Below the pieces are notes generated by a model. It was not told the DNA's origin, made no database searches, and was given only the letters and a program-made list of their open reading frames with translations. Below are positions 15,900 to 24,910 of a stretch of 64,000 bases of DNA, piece after piece. A program made the position numbers and the translations under genes. Position 1 is the first letter of the stretch. Each line of letters begins with the position of its first letter. The stretch covers positions 661,295 through 725,294 of the forward strand of contig NZ_SJPW01000005.1 of NCBI RefSeq assembly GCF_007860125.1, given 5' to 3'. This DNA comes from Rubripirellula tenax (lineage in GTDB: Bacteria; Planctomycetota; Planctomycetia; Pirellulales; Pirellulaceae).

Positions 15900-18304
15900 C
15901 CACGCAACGTTTCGACTTTGCGAAACAGATACGCGTCGGACGTGACCAACGATGCGATCAGCGATTTCATGCTGCCGCCGTTATCCGCGTACGCCCGGTA
16001 AGCTTCCTGCAGGACGGGTGCATCGTTGATGGTCTCGTTGCGGCCGATCCAAAATCGGAAGGCGTGACGCACAAAGACTTGCTTGACCCGTTCGCTGCGC
16101 GCCAACTTGTCGATCATGTCCAGCGCGTCGTCGACGGGACCATCCAAATCGGGATCACCGCTACCGATAATCTCGCCGCGAGTATCGACCGGTTGATCCT
16201 GTTCTTTCGTTCGATACAAACCAAGGTGGTTGTACATTTCGAACGGCAGACCGAGTGGATCCATTTTTTGATGGCACTTCCAGCAATACTCCTCTCGCGT
16301 GACACGCATCCGGTGTCGCAGCGTTTGACCCGGTTCGGCCGGCAGCATCGCATCCACCGTAATCGGCACATCGGGGACCGCGTCGCCGAGTAGACGTTCG
16401 CGGACCCAGCGGCCTCGCATGATGGCGTGGTTGTCCATCGCGTCGGTGTGGGAAACCAACCAACTCGGATGCGTCAAGATTCCTCGCCGTTGCTCGACCG
16501 GCAGCGACGTCAATGCTCGGACCGTCTTTGCGCTCTTGATGACTTGAGCAACACGAACGTGAATCGGTTCGCCTTTGGGGAGTTCGGCCGGGTCAATCGT
16601 GACGCGTCGGGACGCCTTTTTGGCGTTCTTCTTATCAGGATCTTTCGGCGGCGGATCGGAGCTTACGAATTCACCAAAGTAGGGTGCGTCTTGATTCGGA
16701 TCGAAGACGACTCGATCCGTCGTCAACAACTCGTGCAAAACGTCCTTGTCTTCGTTTAAGATCAATTCGACCAAACGATCGGTGTGTGCCGTCATGTTGA
16801 ACATGGTTCGGTAATGCGTTTGCGGTTTCACATCCGCGCCGGCGGCAAGCATCGCCTTGGTGTCTTTGCAAACGTAACCCGCACGGTCGTAGTCGAAAAA
16901 TTCGCGAAAGAACTGAAGCACGCGTGGCTTACGAAAACTGTCATCGGTGAGCATCCGATCGACTTCGCGGCGTACATCCTCGCGAGTCTTCAATCGCCCT
17001 GTGGCGACGGCCTGTTTCAATGCTTCATCGGGTTCGATGTAGCTGAGCGCCGCGTTAATCGCTAATGCAAGTTCCTGACCACTCAACATGATTCGACCGA
17101 ATTCATCGGGCTCGCCATGCTCGACAAGTTCCGGCCGAAACAACGCGTCACGATCCAGGAAGATGGGCGCCAAGCCAAGGATCACGCCTTCTTGTTTTCC
17201 AAGGTCGGCAATCGCATCTTTGACAAGGGCCAAATACTGCCGAGTTTCGGCCTTCGTCGGCGGCCGACCGGTTAGCGATTCAAACAGAAAATCGACGGCG
17301 GCAACCAGTCGTTCGTCTGTGACGCCGTCCTCTGCCATCAAGTCATAAACGGGTGTCAGTGGACGCTTGGTTGACTTGCCATAGAAAAGACTTTGGGCCA
17401 AGCCACGAAGATCGCCGTGTTTGTATTTCTGGTCAATCTCGCGAACGTCGTCGGCGAACTGATAGGGTTCTGCATCCGGTCCGTAAGCCATGAACCGCAA
17501 AATATTCTCGGCGTTGTTGGCAATCTGTGTCGCCTCGGCTCCGTTGACCGAATACAGATCGGCGTAGCTGCGCAGACCGTGGTAGTTCTCTGATGTCAGA
17601 ACCGGTGGGAAGCCTGTGATGGCCGCCGCATAAGCCGCCGTACCACCGATCCATCCGATGACACGATCGAGGCCGTAGTAGACTTTGACTTCGCCGTCTT
17701 CGTTGGGATTGATGTGGTCGCCACGAGTTCGAAGCCCCGGCCGCTTCGGATCGTACGCGGGTTCGGCATTGATCAGTCCGTTCAATCGCGTCAGGTGTTC
17801 CTGGGGATGAAGTCGCCACAGGCGAGCCGGCGATGACGGCGGATCCAGTCCTTCGGGAATCCGACCAAACAGAAGACCGTGATCCAGATGGTTGCCCTTG
17901 TCCGGTTTCAGATGAGCATGAAATCCGCCTCGATCTTGCATCGCCGTTTGCAATTGGTCCGTGATCCAAGTCGACAGCTCCCATCGCTCGACCAGCGTCG
18001 GCTTTTCTTCACCTTCCGGTGGCATCGCCTTGAGCGCGACCTGTTCCCAGATCGTTTTCCAAAGCGCCGAATTGTCTACGTCGACACCGACAAGTCCATC
18101 CAGCGCAACGTTCCCTTCTTGCGTATCCGAACTGTGGCAGTCGACGCAATAATGGTGCAAGAATGGCTTCGCAAACGACTCGAACGTTCGTGGTTGCTCA
18201 GCACCGATGTTTGACACCGGTACAAATACCGTCACGAAGGCCAGCCAACAGAGCGTTGGAAACATCGACGATCTGGTCATTCGGATTCGCGGTTGGCTTG
18301 TCAC
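15860..18304 (-). CDS. Secreted c-type cytochrome-like DUF1592/DUF1588 family protein (copy A)
   Basis: 814 aa from a GTG at 18304 that overlaps the DUF1552 stop by one base (TAGTG); an ATG at 18280 is the alternative and gives a cleaner signal peptide. Two heme-type motifs are visible: YCVDCH near 53-58 in a planctomycete cytochrome-type (PSCyt) N-terminal domain, and YCWKCH in the DUF1588 region near 650. The order DUF1587-like, DUF1595, DUF1592 (FLDRDALFRPELVE ... REFFDYDRAGYV), DUF1588 (HRMRVTREEYCWKCHQKMDPLGLPFE) and DUF1585 (VTSDAYLFRK) is the usual one. These proteins are almost always paired with DUF1552 proteins and are thought to be periplasmic redox or polysaccharide-associated enzymes; the reaction is unproven. 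Confidence 0.85.
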   Translation of the reverse strand: MTSQPRIRMTRSSMFPTLCWLAFVTVFVPVSNIGAEQPRTFESFAKPFLHHYCVDCHSSDTQEGNVALDGLVGVDVDNSALWKTIWEQVALKAMPPEGEEKPTLVERWELSTWITDQLQTAMQDRGGFHAHLKPDKGNHLDHGLLFGRIPEGLDPPSSPARLWRLHPQEHLTRLNGLINAEPAYDPKRPGLRTRGDHINPNEDGEVKVYYGLDRVIGWIGGTAAYAAAITGFPPVLTSENYHGLRSYADLYSVNGAEATQIANNAENILRFMAYGPDAEPYQFADDVREIDQKYKHGDLRGLAQSLFYGKSTKRPLTPVYDLMAEDGVTDERLVAAVDFLFESLTGRPPTKAETRQYLALVKDAIADLGKQEGVILGLAPIFLDRDALFRPELVEHGEPDEFGRIMLSGQELALAINAALSYIEPDEALKQAVATGRLKTREDVRREVDRMLTDDSFRKPRVLQFFREFFDYDRAGYVCKDTKAMLAAGADVKPQTHYRTMFNMTAHTDRLVELILNEDKDVLHELLTTDRVVFDPNQDAPYFGEFVSSDPPPKDPDKKNAKKASRRVTIDPAELPKGEPIHVRVAQVIKSAKTVRALTSLPVEQRRGILTHPSWLVSHTDAMDNHAIMRGRWVRERLLGDAVPDVPITVDAMLPAEPGQTLRHRMRVTREEYCWKCHQKMDPLGLPFEMYNHLGLYRTKEQDQPVDTRGEIIGSGDPDLDGPVDDALDMIDKLARSERVKQVFVRHAFRFWIGRNETINDAPVLQEAYRAYADNGGSMKSLIASLVTSDAYLFRKVETLRGQDRSATGSRTNR

Positions 18305-19623
18305 TACGCCATCAACTCTTCGATCGGGCCAACGCGGTTGTCATGAACGCTTGCGATATTTCTTTCCATGTTGAACCGATCGCACGGGGCGCCGATCGCG
18401 TGCAAAAGCGTTGTGTAGAGCGCATTGATCGGTCGCTTGCCGTCCAGTTGTGTGAACCGGCCTGTCTTCAAGCTGCCGCTGCAATTCCCCAACAAGATGA
18501 AGGGCCAGTTGTCGCCAACGGTGTGCTGCTTGTTCGCATTGTTGCTGGTGTAGACGATCAGGGTGTTATCCATCATCGTCCCGCCGTCTTCGGGAACCGA
18601 CTCAAGTTCCTGCATCAGCTTGACCAACATCTGGCAGTTGTACTGGCGAATCTTGATCCAAATCGGATTGTCCGGTTGGTCCATGTGCCCCAGGTTGTGA
18701 CCCGCCTCGGTGATTCCCAGCCCTTTCCATGCGCCGAAGATCTCACCGCGTCCGGACCCAATCGTCAAAACGTTCGTCAAGCCAGCCTTCAAGGTTGCGA
18801 TACCAATATCAAGCAACGAATCATGCCAATCCGTTTCGAATTCTGGCGTAAGAAATTGTTTACCGTACTCGGGAACAAACGGCTTCAAGTGATCCGACAC
18901 CCCGGCCAATCGCTCCTGCAATGCATTGATTTTTCGGAAGCCGTCGACATAGTTGCCGTATCGATCGCGGTCGCCCGACGGCAGCGATTGACTGTGTTGG
19001 CCTGCCAGTTTTTCGACGCGATGGAAAACTTTCGATCTCGCTTCGAAGCGGCGCTTCACGTCTCCCGTCGCCATTCCACCGAACAGCATCTGATACAGAT
19101 CATTGGGATTGGAATGCATGAAGATCGGCTTCCCGGCGCCGGTGGCGGAAAGCGTGGCGAGCGTCGGACGCGATACCATGTTCTCGAGCGCGTCCATTCC
19201 AATACATAGGTGCGGCATGATCGTTTGTGGCAACCGCTGGCTGATCTCATAGTCGATCGTCGTGCCAGCCGGCGGGATGCCGATGCCGCCTCGATAGCCA
19301 CCTAGTGCGCCGAAGTAAGCGCTGTGAGACGGACTCGTGTGACGACCGTGAAGCCCCGTGATGATATTGATTTTGTTTTTGTAGGGCTCCAACGCGGCGA
19401 TCGGTTCTGGCAAAGTCACGCCGGCCAACGAACCCGACTGCTTCATTCCCGCCGGCACACACGTGGCCGGATCAAAACCCTGGTTTTGCAGGAAAAATAC
19501 GATGCGTTTCGGTGCGCCGACGCGGGCGGTCGCCGCAACGACTCGCGACGGACAAATTGTCGGACCGAATGCCGTGCCGACGCCGACCGCCGTGGCTCGA
19601 AGCATGTGTCTGCGACTGATCAT
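18304..19623 (-). CDS. DUF1552 family protein with Tat-like signal (copy A)
   Basis: 439 aa. The N-terminus [16 protein letters not shown] looks like a twin-arginine signal with a RR-x-x-L-R core, implying export in folded form. The remainder matches DUF1552: [30 protein letters not shown], a central [12 protein letters not shown] helix region, then [27 protein letters not shown] near the C-terminus, an alkaline-phosphatase-like core shared with DUF1501. It is translationally coupled to the heme-binding DUF1592-family gene downstream. The pair is inferred to work together outside the cytoplasm. Confidence 0.87.
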   Translation of the reverse strand: MISRRHMLRATAVGVGTAFGPTICPSRVVAATARVGAPKRIVFFLQNQGFDPATCVPAGMKQSGSLAGVTLPEPIAALEPYKNKINIITGLHGRHTSPSHSAYFGALGGYRGGIGIPPAGTTIDYEISQRLPQTIMPHLCIGMDALENMVSRPTLATLSATGAGKPIFMHSNPNDLYQMLFGGMATGDVKRRFEARSKVFHRVEKLAGQHSQSLPSGDRDRYGNYVDGFRKINALQERLAGVSDHLKPFVPEYGKQFLTPEFETDWHDSLLDIGIATLKAGLTNVLTIGSGRGEIFGAWKGLGITEAGHNLGHMDQPDNPIWIKIRQYNCQMLVKLMQELESVPEDGGTMMDNTLIVYTSNNANKQHTVGDNWPFILLGNCSGSLKTGRFTQLDGKRPINALYTTLLHAIGAPCDRFNMERNIASVHDNRVGPIEELMA

Positions 19624-20001
19624 GGTTTGTCTTGCAGGGTGAGGTGGGACTGCTTAGCAACCGTTTCCATGGCAATGGGGGCCTGTTGAAAAAGGTGGGA
19701 AAGCTCGATGGCGGATTTAGGCGGGGAAAACTCGGGAGCCATCGCGAACCGCTTCATTCTATTTCAAATCGCGGGCTCGAACCACACTAGCTTCCAAGCT
19801 ATGGACGCTCTTCACGTAATGGACGCTGGGGCATTCGTGTCGGCTGGTATTGGCTAAGCAATATGCATGCTCGTTTGACGCAAATCGTTAAGCACAGGTC
19901 GTGAACGGACAACCGACGTCGCGATCAATCAACTATCCTTTCAGCCGGTGATTCGACGATTTTGACTGCGAATCGACTTCACAAACCCCTTAAAAATCAA
20001 A
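19624..20001. other. Divergent intergenic region, 378 bp, with short repeats
   Basis: Separates the minus-strand DUF1552 gene from the plus-strand sulfatase gene. It contains two copies of ATGGACGCT at 19801-19809 and 19819-19827, 18 bp apart, and on the minus strand at about 19765-19805 a string resembling the 3' half of a tRNA (TAGCTTGGAAGCTA hairpin followed by GGTTCGAGCC). I could not fold a whole tRNA. Promoters for both genes should be here but no clear -35/-10 pair was found. Confidence 0.45.
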
Positions 20002-21432
20002 ATGAACCTTCGGCAAGTCGTAGCGGCAACCGTGTTGGTCGTGGCCGTCCTGCAAACCGTCGACACAGCCTCGGCCGACGAGCGAGCCAGCCGACCCAAC
20101 ATCGTCTTCCTATTCGCTGATGACTGGGGCTGGGGCGACCTGAGCTGCCATGGCCATCCGTACGTAAGAACGCCCAACATCGATCGATTGGCCCGCGAGG
20201 GGACCGACTTCCATCGGTTCACGGTGGCAAGCGGAGTCTGCTCGCCCAGCCGTACAGCCGTGATGACGGGCCACTTTCCGGCTCGCTACAACATCGACGG
20301 TCACTTCGCGTATGTGCCAAGCAACGCGAAACGCAACATGCCGGACTGGCTCGATCCAAACACCGTCACGTTGCCGAAACTGTTACAGGCATCCGGTTAT
20401 GCGACAGCTCATTTTGGAAAGTGGCATCTGTCCAACGATATGATCCCGGACTCTCCATCGCCCGGTGACTATGGATACGACACCTACGGAGCGTTCAATT
20501 GCTCGGGCGAACAAATGCCCGTACACGAGGATGCGAAAGGTGCGATCGAATTCATCGAGCAGAGCCACAAAGCCGGCAAGCCGTTCTTCATCAATCTTTG
20601 GATGCACGAACCGCACACACCCTTTCACGTCGTGCCGAAATATCGCTGGCGATTTCGCGAAAGCGAACTTGAGGAAACCGACGAAATCTACGCATCGGTA
20701 TTGTCGCATGCCGACGATCGAATCGGCGAAGTCCTGGATGCCTTGGATCGCCTGCAACTGGCGGACAACACGTTGGTGATCTTCAGTTCCGACAACGGAC
20801 CTGCCCGCGGCGGACGGCAATCCGAGTTAACGCTGACCTATGACACGGCAACGGGTGCCGGGTTTGGGGTCGCAGCATCGAAGGGGATTACGGCGGGACG
20901 GAAAGGGTACAAAGCCGCTTTGTTTGAAGGCGGAATCAACGTGCCCTTCATCGCCAAGTGGCCCGGCAAGATCGCAGCCGGCATGGTCGACGACAAACTG
21001 ATGATCTCGGCCGTCGATTTGCTGCCGACTTTTTGCGATGTCGCCGGTGCCAGCCTTCCGGAATCCTACAAGCCGGACGGCATCAGCCAACTGGCACAAC
21101 TTCAAGGCCAAGACAGCAGCGGGCGCAGCAGACCTTTGTTTTGGCGAATGACGGGACAACGACAAAAGTCAAAATCCAATCCGTATCACTGGGCGACTTA
21201 CTGTATCGTGCACGAACACTGGAAATTGTTGTCCGATCATGATTTCAGCGACGTCGAGCTATACGACATTGCAGCGGACCCCATGGAAAAAATGGATCTG
21301 AAAGAGTCACATCCTGAGACGGTGATTCAACTGGTGAAACAATTGAAGCAGTGGACTGCGAGTCTGCCCGAGAAACCCGACGGCGAGTTTTTCTCGACAC
21401 TGCGAAACGAAGACTCAGCCGGCAACCCCTAA
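20002..21432 (+). CDS. Secreted sulfatase (1 of 2 in tandem)
   Basis: 476 aa with a signal peptide (about 1-26, ASADE). Sulfatase signature CSPSRTAVMTG with Cys80 as the predicted formylglycine site, metal-binding ADDWGWGD near 39-46, HFGKWHL at 137-143 and SSDNGP further on. It should hydrolyse a sulfate ester, with sulfated algal polysaccharides as likely substrates in marine planctomycetes; the specific substrate is unknown. Maturation requires a formylglycine-generating enzyme not in this window. The second sulfatase starts 41 nt after the stop. Confidence 0.93.
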   Translation: MNLRQVVAATVLVVAVLQTVDTASADERASRPNIVFLFADDWGWGDLSCHGHPYVRTPNIDRLAREGTDFHRFTVASGVCSPSRTAVMTGHFPARYNIDGHFAYVPSNAKRNMPDWLDPNTVTLPKLLQASGYATAHFGKWHLSNDMIPDSPSPGDYGYDTYGAFNCSGEQMPVHEDAKGAIEFIEQSHKAGKPFFINLWMHEPHTPFHVVPKYRWRFRESELEETDEIYASVLSHADDRIGEVLDALDRLQLADNTLVIFSSDNGPARGGRQSELTLTYDTATGAGFGVAASKGITAGRKGYKAALFEGGINVPFIAKWPGKIAAGMVDDKLMISAVDLLPTFCDVAGASLPESYKPDGISQLAQLQGQDSSGRSRPLFWRMTGQRQKSKSNPYHWATYCIVHEHWKLLSDHDFSDVELYDIAADPMEKMDLKESHPETVIQLVKQLKQWTASLPEKPDGEFFSTLRNEDSAGNP

Positions 21433-21473
21433 CACAATCGATCTTGATGCACCACGTTGCAAAAAGGAAAACC

Positions 21474-23102
21474 ATGCGAGCCCTCGTTTTCACCGACCGG
21501 ATCACGCTTCGTTCATTCGTGATGCCGCTGCTGGCAATTGCAAACTTCATCGGATGGAGCGGCGAGTCTCAGTTGAATGGCGCTAGCGGCGATGTTACAA
21601 AGCCGAACATCATCGTTATCTATACCGATGACCAAGGCTACGGTGATGTTTCTGCGCTCAATCCCGCTGCCAAGTTCAAGACACCCAACATGGATCGTTT
21701 GGCACGAGAGGGTGTCGCGTTCACCAACGCGCATAGTTCTGATTCCGTTTGCACACCGTCACGATATGGCTTGTTGACCGGGCGGTACTGCTGGCGAACC
21801 GATCGAAAAACGGGCGTCATGGACGCGGAAGGAAAGGGATTGATCGCGGACGGAAGAATGACTCTGGCGTCGATGCTGGGCCAACATGGTTATGAAACGG
21901 CGATGGTGGGCAAATGGCATTTGGGAATGGACTTCCCGGGCACTCCCGATGACCGAGACTGGTCACAACCGGTCCGCGACATGCCGCTGGACAAAGGATT
22001 TGACTACTTCTACGGGATTCCGGCTTCGCTGAACTATGGCATCTTGGCGTGGTTCGAAGGCAGGCATGCGGCGGTGCCACCGACGATGTTCACAAACAAA
22101 AAACCCAACGACCGGATGTCGGACTACCGGATCATGCCGCCCTATGACGCGTCGGCAAGCCAGACGAAGAAGAGTCTCGGTAGATCGGGCTTCGAGATCG
22201 CACCGGACTTCGTCGACAGCGAATGCTTGACGCGGTTTACGGACAAGGCGATCGAGTGGATGACGGGCAAAGTGGACGACGCCAAGCAAGGCAATCCATT
22301 TTTCCTATACTTGCCCTACACATCGCCACATTACCCGGTGTGCCCGCTGCCAGAATTTCATGGCCAAGGTGAATGTGGCGCGTATGGTGAGTTTTTGATC
22401 GAAACGGACCATCACATCGGACGGGTTTTAAAGTTTCTTGAATCCAGTGGCATTGACGACAACACGCTGATCGTTTTCACCAGCGACAACGGCCCCGAGA
22501 AACATTGGCGAGACAGCTTGAAAACGTATCAACACGACAGCCGTGGTGGTTTCCGCGAGGGAAAGCGTTCGGTATACGAAGGCGGCCATCGAGTCCCTTT
22601 TCTGGTCCGCTGGCCGGCGGGTATCTCCCACCCGTCACGACAGTGGGATGGCTTGGTTGGACAAGTCGATTTGTTGGCAACGTTTGCCGAATTGATCGGC
22701 GCCGAACTTCCCGACAATGCGGGTGAAGATAGCGACTCATTTGCGTCGGTTCTGTTCAGCGCGAACCCTAGCGAGAAACGCTTGCCGTTGATCAACCACG
22801 GAAACGACTCGCGGTACGCGATCACGGATCAAGATTGGAAACTCGTTCTGCCCAACGCAAAGCGCGCAGCCGAACTCTATTCGTTAAAAACGGACCCGTC
22901 TGAGAGGGCCAACGTCGCGAGCGAGCATCCGGAGATCGTCGAACGACTCGAAAACGAAATCAATCGACTGATTGCGGGCGGCCGTACGACAAAGGGCGTT
23001 CCCCAACCGAACGATACTGCGTACTGGTCTGACCTGTCGTGGATGACGCCGCAGCAGTACGAGGCGATTGCGTCGGGTGCCGCGGAAGCGGTTAACCCCT
23101 GA
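21474..23102 (+). CDS. Secreted sulfatase (2 of 2 in tandem)
   Basis: 542 aa from the ATG at 21474, chosen because AAGGA lies just upstream; the frame is open further back into the preceding gene and another ATG lies at 21447. An N-terminal hydrophobic segment (about 9-29) acts as export signal. Signature VCTPSRYGLLTGR with Cys93 as predicted formylglycine; metal-site residues in YTDDQGYGD near 50-58; VGKWHLG near 147; FTSDNGP. It differs from its neighbour outside these motifs, so the pair is not a recent duplication and may remove different sulfate esters from the same glycan. Confidence 0.92.
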   Translation: MRALVFTDRITLRSFVMPLLAIANFIGWSGESQLNGASGDVTKPNIIVIYTDDQGYGDVSALNPAAKFKTPNMDRLAREGVAFTNAHSSDSVCTPSRYGLLTGRYCWRTDRKTGVMDAEGKGLIADGRMTLASMLGQHGYETAMVGKWHLGMDFPGTPDDRDWSQPVRDMPLDKGFDYFYGIPASLNYGILAWFEGRHAAVPPTMFTNKKPNDRMSDYRIMPPYDASASQTKKSLGRSGFEIAPDFVDSECLTRFTDKAIEWMTGKVDDAKQGNPFFLYLPYTSPHYPVCPLPEFHGQGECGAYGEFLIETDHHIGRVLKFLESSGIDDNTLIVFTSDNGPEKHWRDSLKTYQHDSRGGFREGKRSVYEGGHRVPFLVRWPAGISHPSRQWDGLVGQVDLLATFAELIGAELPDNAGEDSDSFASVLFSANPSEKRLPLINHGNDSRYAITDQDWKLVLPNAKRAAELYSLKTDPSERANVASEHPEIVERLENEINRLIAGGRTTKGVPQPNDTAYWSDLSWMTPQQYEAIASGAAEAVNP

Positions 23103-23170
23103 CTTGCTGAACAAATATCGGTGGCACACATCGCGACAGCGTTAAACCGGGCGTCTTAGCGAGTGTGGAC

Positions 23171-24055
23171 CTACTTTGCCGATTCGATCTCTAACCGGCC
23201 TCGCATTCCAGCGCGGCCGATTTGTTTGCTGTTATCCACGGTCGCCCACAAGCGAGCTTGGCCCGTCACGGGGTGCAACTCCGGCGAAACGTAAGTGACC
23301 TTCCCGATCAACGGTTTTACTTTTTCACCATTGGGCGAATTTGCTGGATAGAACTTGATCGATCGACCGACCAGCTCGGATCCATGGTTTTGGCCGTCCA
23401 CGAAACATTCGACGCGAATCGGATCCAGGGCGATCAAACGCACGACGGGTTTCCCCGCTTCCACCCATTCCCCGGCTTCAACGGCGACTTCGGCCACTTG
23501 GCCGGCGACGGGGGCTTGGATGCCGTGTTTATCCATTCTCGCTTTGACGATCTTTGCGGCGGCTGCTTTTTCAACGGCAACCGCCTCGGCAACTTTCAAC
23601 TCGTGTTCCGCTTGTTCGATCGACAACTTCGCCTGATCGACAACCAATTGCAATTTGGCAATTTCCGTGGCACTGATGGCACCGGCAAAACCGCGGTTGG
23701 CATCCTGACTTTGTTGTAATTCACGACTCCGAACTTCCATCGTGCGTTTGGCGTAACGAGCGTCGATGTCGTTGTCGGCTTCCATTCGCGCCGCGTAAAA
23801 CGCCGCCTCGGCGGCTTCCCATTCCCTGCGAACTTGTTCGTTATCGAGTTGCACCATGCGATGACCGGCGACGACATGGTCGCCTTCGGATACCAGCACT
23901 TCGGCGACCACGCCGGAAATCGGCGCCGCAATAAACGTGTTTTGAATCAGCGATACTTGCGCATCGGCAACCACGATCGGCTCAGCCGCGATGCCCCGAC
24001 CGAAAACCGTTTGTAATACGATCCAGCCGACCAAGGCGAACGAAAAACGCATCAT
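23171..24055 (-). CDS. Periplasmic efflux adaptor (RND/HlyD membrane-fusion type)
   Basis: 294 aa from the ATG at 24055, placed after GGGTGAG; a GTG at 24067 would add four residues. Signal peptide about 1-24, then a split biotinyl-lipoyl-like domain (IAAPISGVVAEVLVSEGDHVVAG and, after the hairpin, IQAPVAGQVAEVAVEAGEWVEAG), a helical hairpin rich in Ala/Glu (about 80-170), and a beta-barrel region ending GMRGRLEIESAK. Such adaptors link an inner-membrane transporter to an outer-membrane channel, but neither is encoded next door, so the partner must lie elsewhere. Confidence 0.85.
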   Translation of the reverse strand: MMRFSFALVGWIVLQTVFGRGIAAEPIVVADAQVSLIQNTFIAAPISGVVAEVLVSEGDHVVAGHRMVQLDNEQVRREWEAAEAAFYAARMEADNDIDARYAKRTMEVRSRELQQSQDANRGFAGAISATEIAKLQLVVDQAKLSIEQAEHELKVAEAVAVEKAAAAKIVKARMDKHGIQAPVAGQVAEVAVEAGEWVEAGKPVVRLIALDPIRVECFVDGQNHGSELVGRSIKFYPANSPNGEKVKPLIGKVTYVSPELHPVTGQARLWATVDNSKQIGRAGMRGRLEIESAK

Positions 24056-24199
24056 TGGAAAACTCACCCAGCAACCTACAGCAACATCTGTCGAAAAATT
24101 GACGCGTTCATAGTCTAAGGTAAATCGTCGATGTCGAGGCGACGGTCGACACAGCGTGCCTTAGAATCGGTGGGTTGTCACCTCAAACAAGGATTTCCC

Positions 24200-24529
24200 A
24201 TGGCCAACGAGACTCAATCGATCGTCATTGCGAACACGACCGTTGCGACGACCGGCGACGCGGAAGCGATGGCTCGCGAATTGATCGGCCAATCCATCGC
24301 GGCCTGTGTGCAAATCGATGGCCCGATCACCAGCCATTATCGATGGGCGGGCGAAGTACAGCAGTCCACCGAGTTTCGGCTAACGATCAAGACATCGATG
24401 GCGACTTGGCCGAAATTGAAGGAACGTTTGGCGAGAATCCACCCCTACGACGAACCCGAGATCCTGATGACCGTCGTTGACGATGCCAGCGACGGATATC
24501 GCCAGTGGGTCATCGATCAAACGACCTGA
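24200..24529 (+). CDS. cutA: CutA-type divalent-cation tolerance protein
   Basis: 109 aa from the ATG at 24200, preceded by AAGGATTT; the frame is open further upstream but only this start fits the family. The fold markers are ARELIGQSIAACVQIDGPITSHYRWAG-type sequence near 25-52, then EFRLTIKTS, and the closing HPYDEPEI ... W segment. CutA forms trimers and is linked to copper tolerance in enterobacteria, although its function is debated. It converges with the dgkA gene, with 12 bases between stops. Confidence 0.93.
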   Translation: MANETQSIVIANTTVATTGDAEAMARELIGQSIAACVQIDGPITSHYRWAGEVQQSTEFRLTIKTSMATWPKLKERLARIHPYDEPEILMTVVDDASDGYRQWVIDQTT

Positions 24530-24541
24530 AAATCGCATGGG

Positions 24542-24910
24542 TCAGCCACCCGCGATCAAAACATTCCAAAGCGGTGGTCCCAATGCGATAAGCCCCACTG
24601 TCACCGCACCAGCCGATGCAATCAATACGCCCGCCGCAGCAACGTCGAGCGCGCGACCGATTCGGGGATCATGCGTGGGATGCACGACGCGAACGATTTC
24701 TTCGATTGACGTGTTGATCAACTCGGCCGACATCACGATCGACGTCGCCAGGATGATCGCCACCCATCGCCAACTTTCGATTTGCAACCACGCGCCTAAA
24801 CCGATGACGACGATCGTGACGGGAACGTGGACCCAGAAACTGTTTTGCGTCCGGATCGCGTGACCGAGTCCATGGGACGCAAACGCGAACTTTCGATACC
24901 AGCGATTCAC
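24542..24910 (-). CDS. dgkA: Diacylglycerol kinase-like small membrane kinase
   Basis: 122 aa from a GTG at 24910 that overlaps the stop of the LptD-like gene (GTGA). Three hydrophobic helices. Motif SAELINTSIEEIV near 62-74 carries the Glu, Asn and Glu that form the active site in DgkA; the later motif reads GRALDVAAAGVL, where the usual RAKD lysine is Leu. The family phosphorylates diacylglycerol or undecaprenol at the inner membrane using ATP. Coupling to an outer-membrane assembly gene suggests a role in envelope lipid turnover. Confidence 0.85.
   Translation of the reverse strand: MNRWYRKFAFASHGLGHAIRTQNSFWVHVPVTIVVIGLGAWLQIESWRWVAIILATSIVMSAELINTSIEEIVRVVHPTHDPRIGRALDVAAAGVLIASAGAVTVGLIALGPPLWNVLIAGG

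Noticed and set aside
18163..19209. 348-aa plus-strand frame opposite the DUF1552 gene
   Set aside because: Fully antisense to a well-supported gene; no recognisable domain.
19700..19870. A complete tRNA gene in the DUF1552-sulfatase gap
   Set aside because: Only an anticodon-like and T-arm-like string is present; the acceptor and D-arm do not pair, and the anticodon loop would have six bases.
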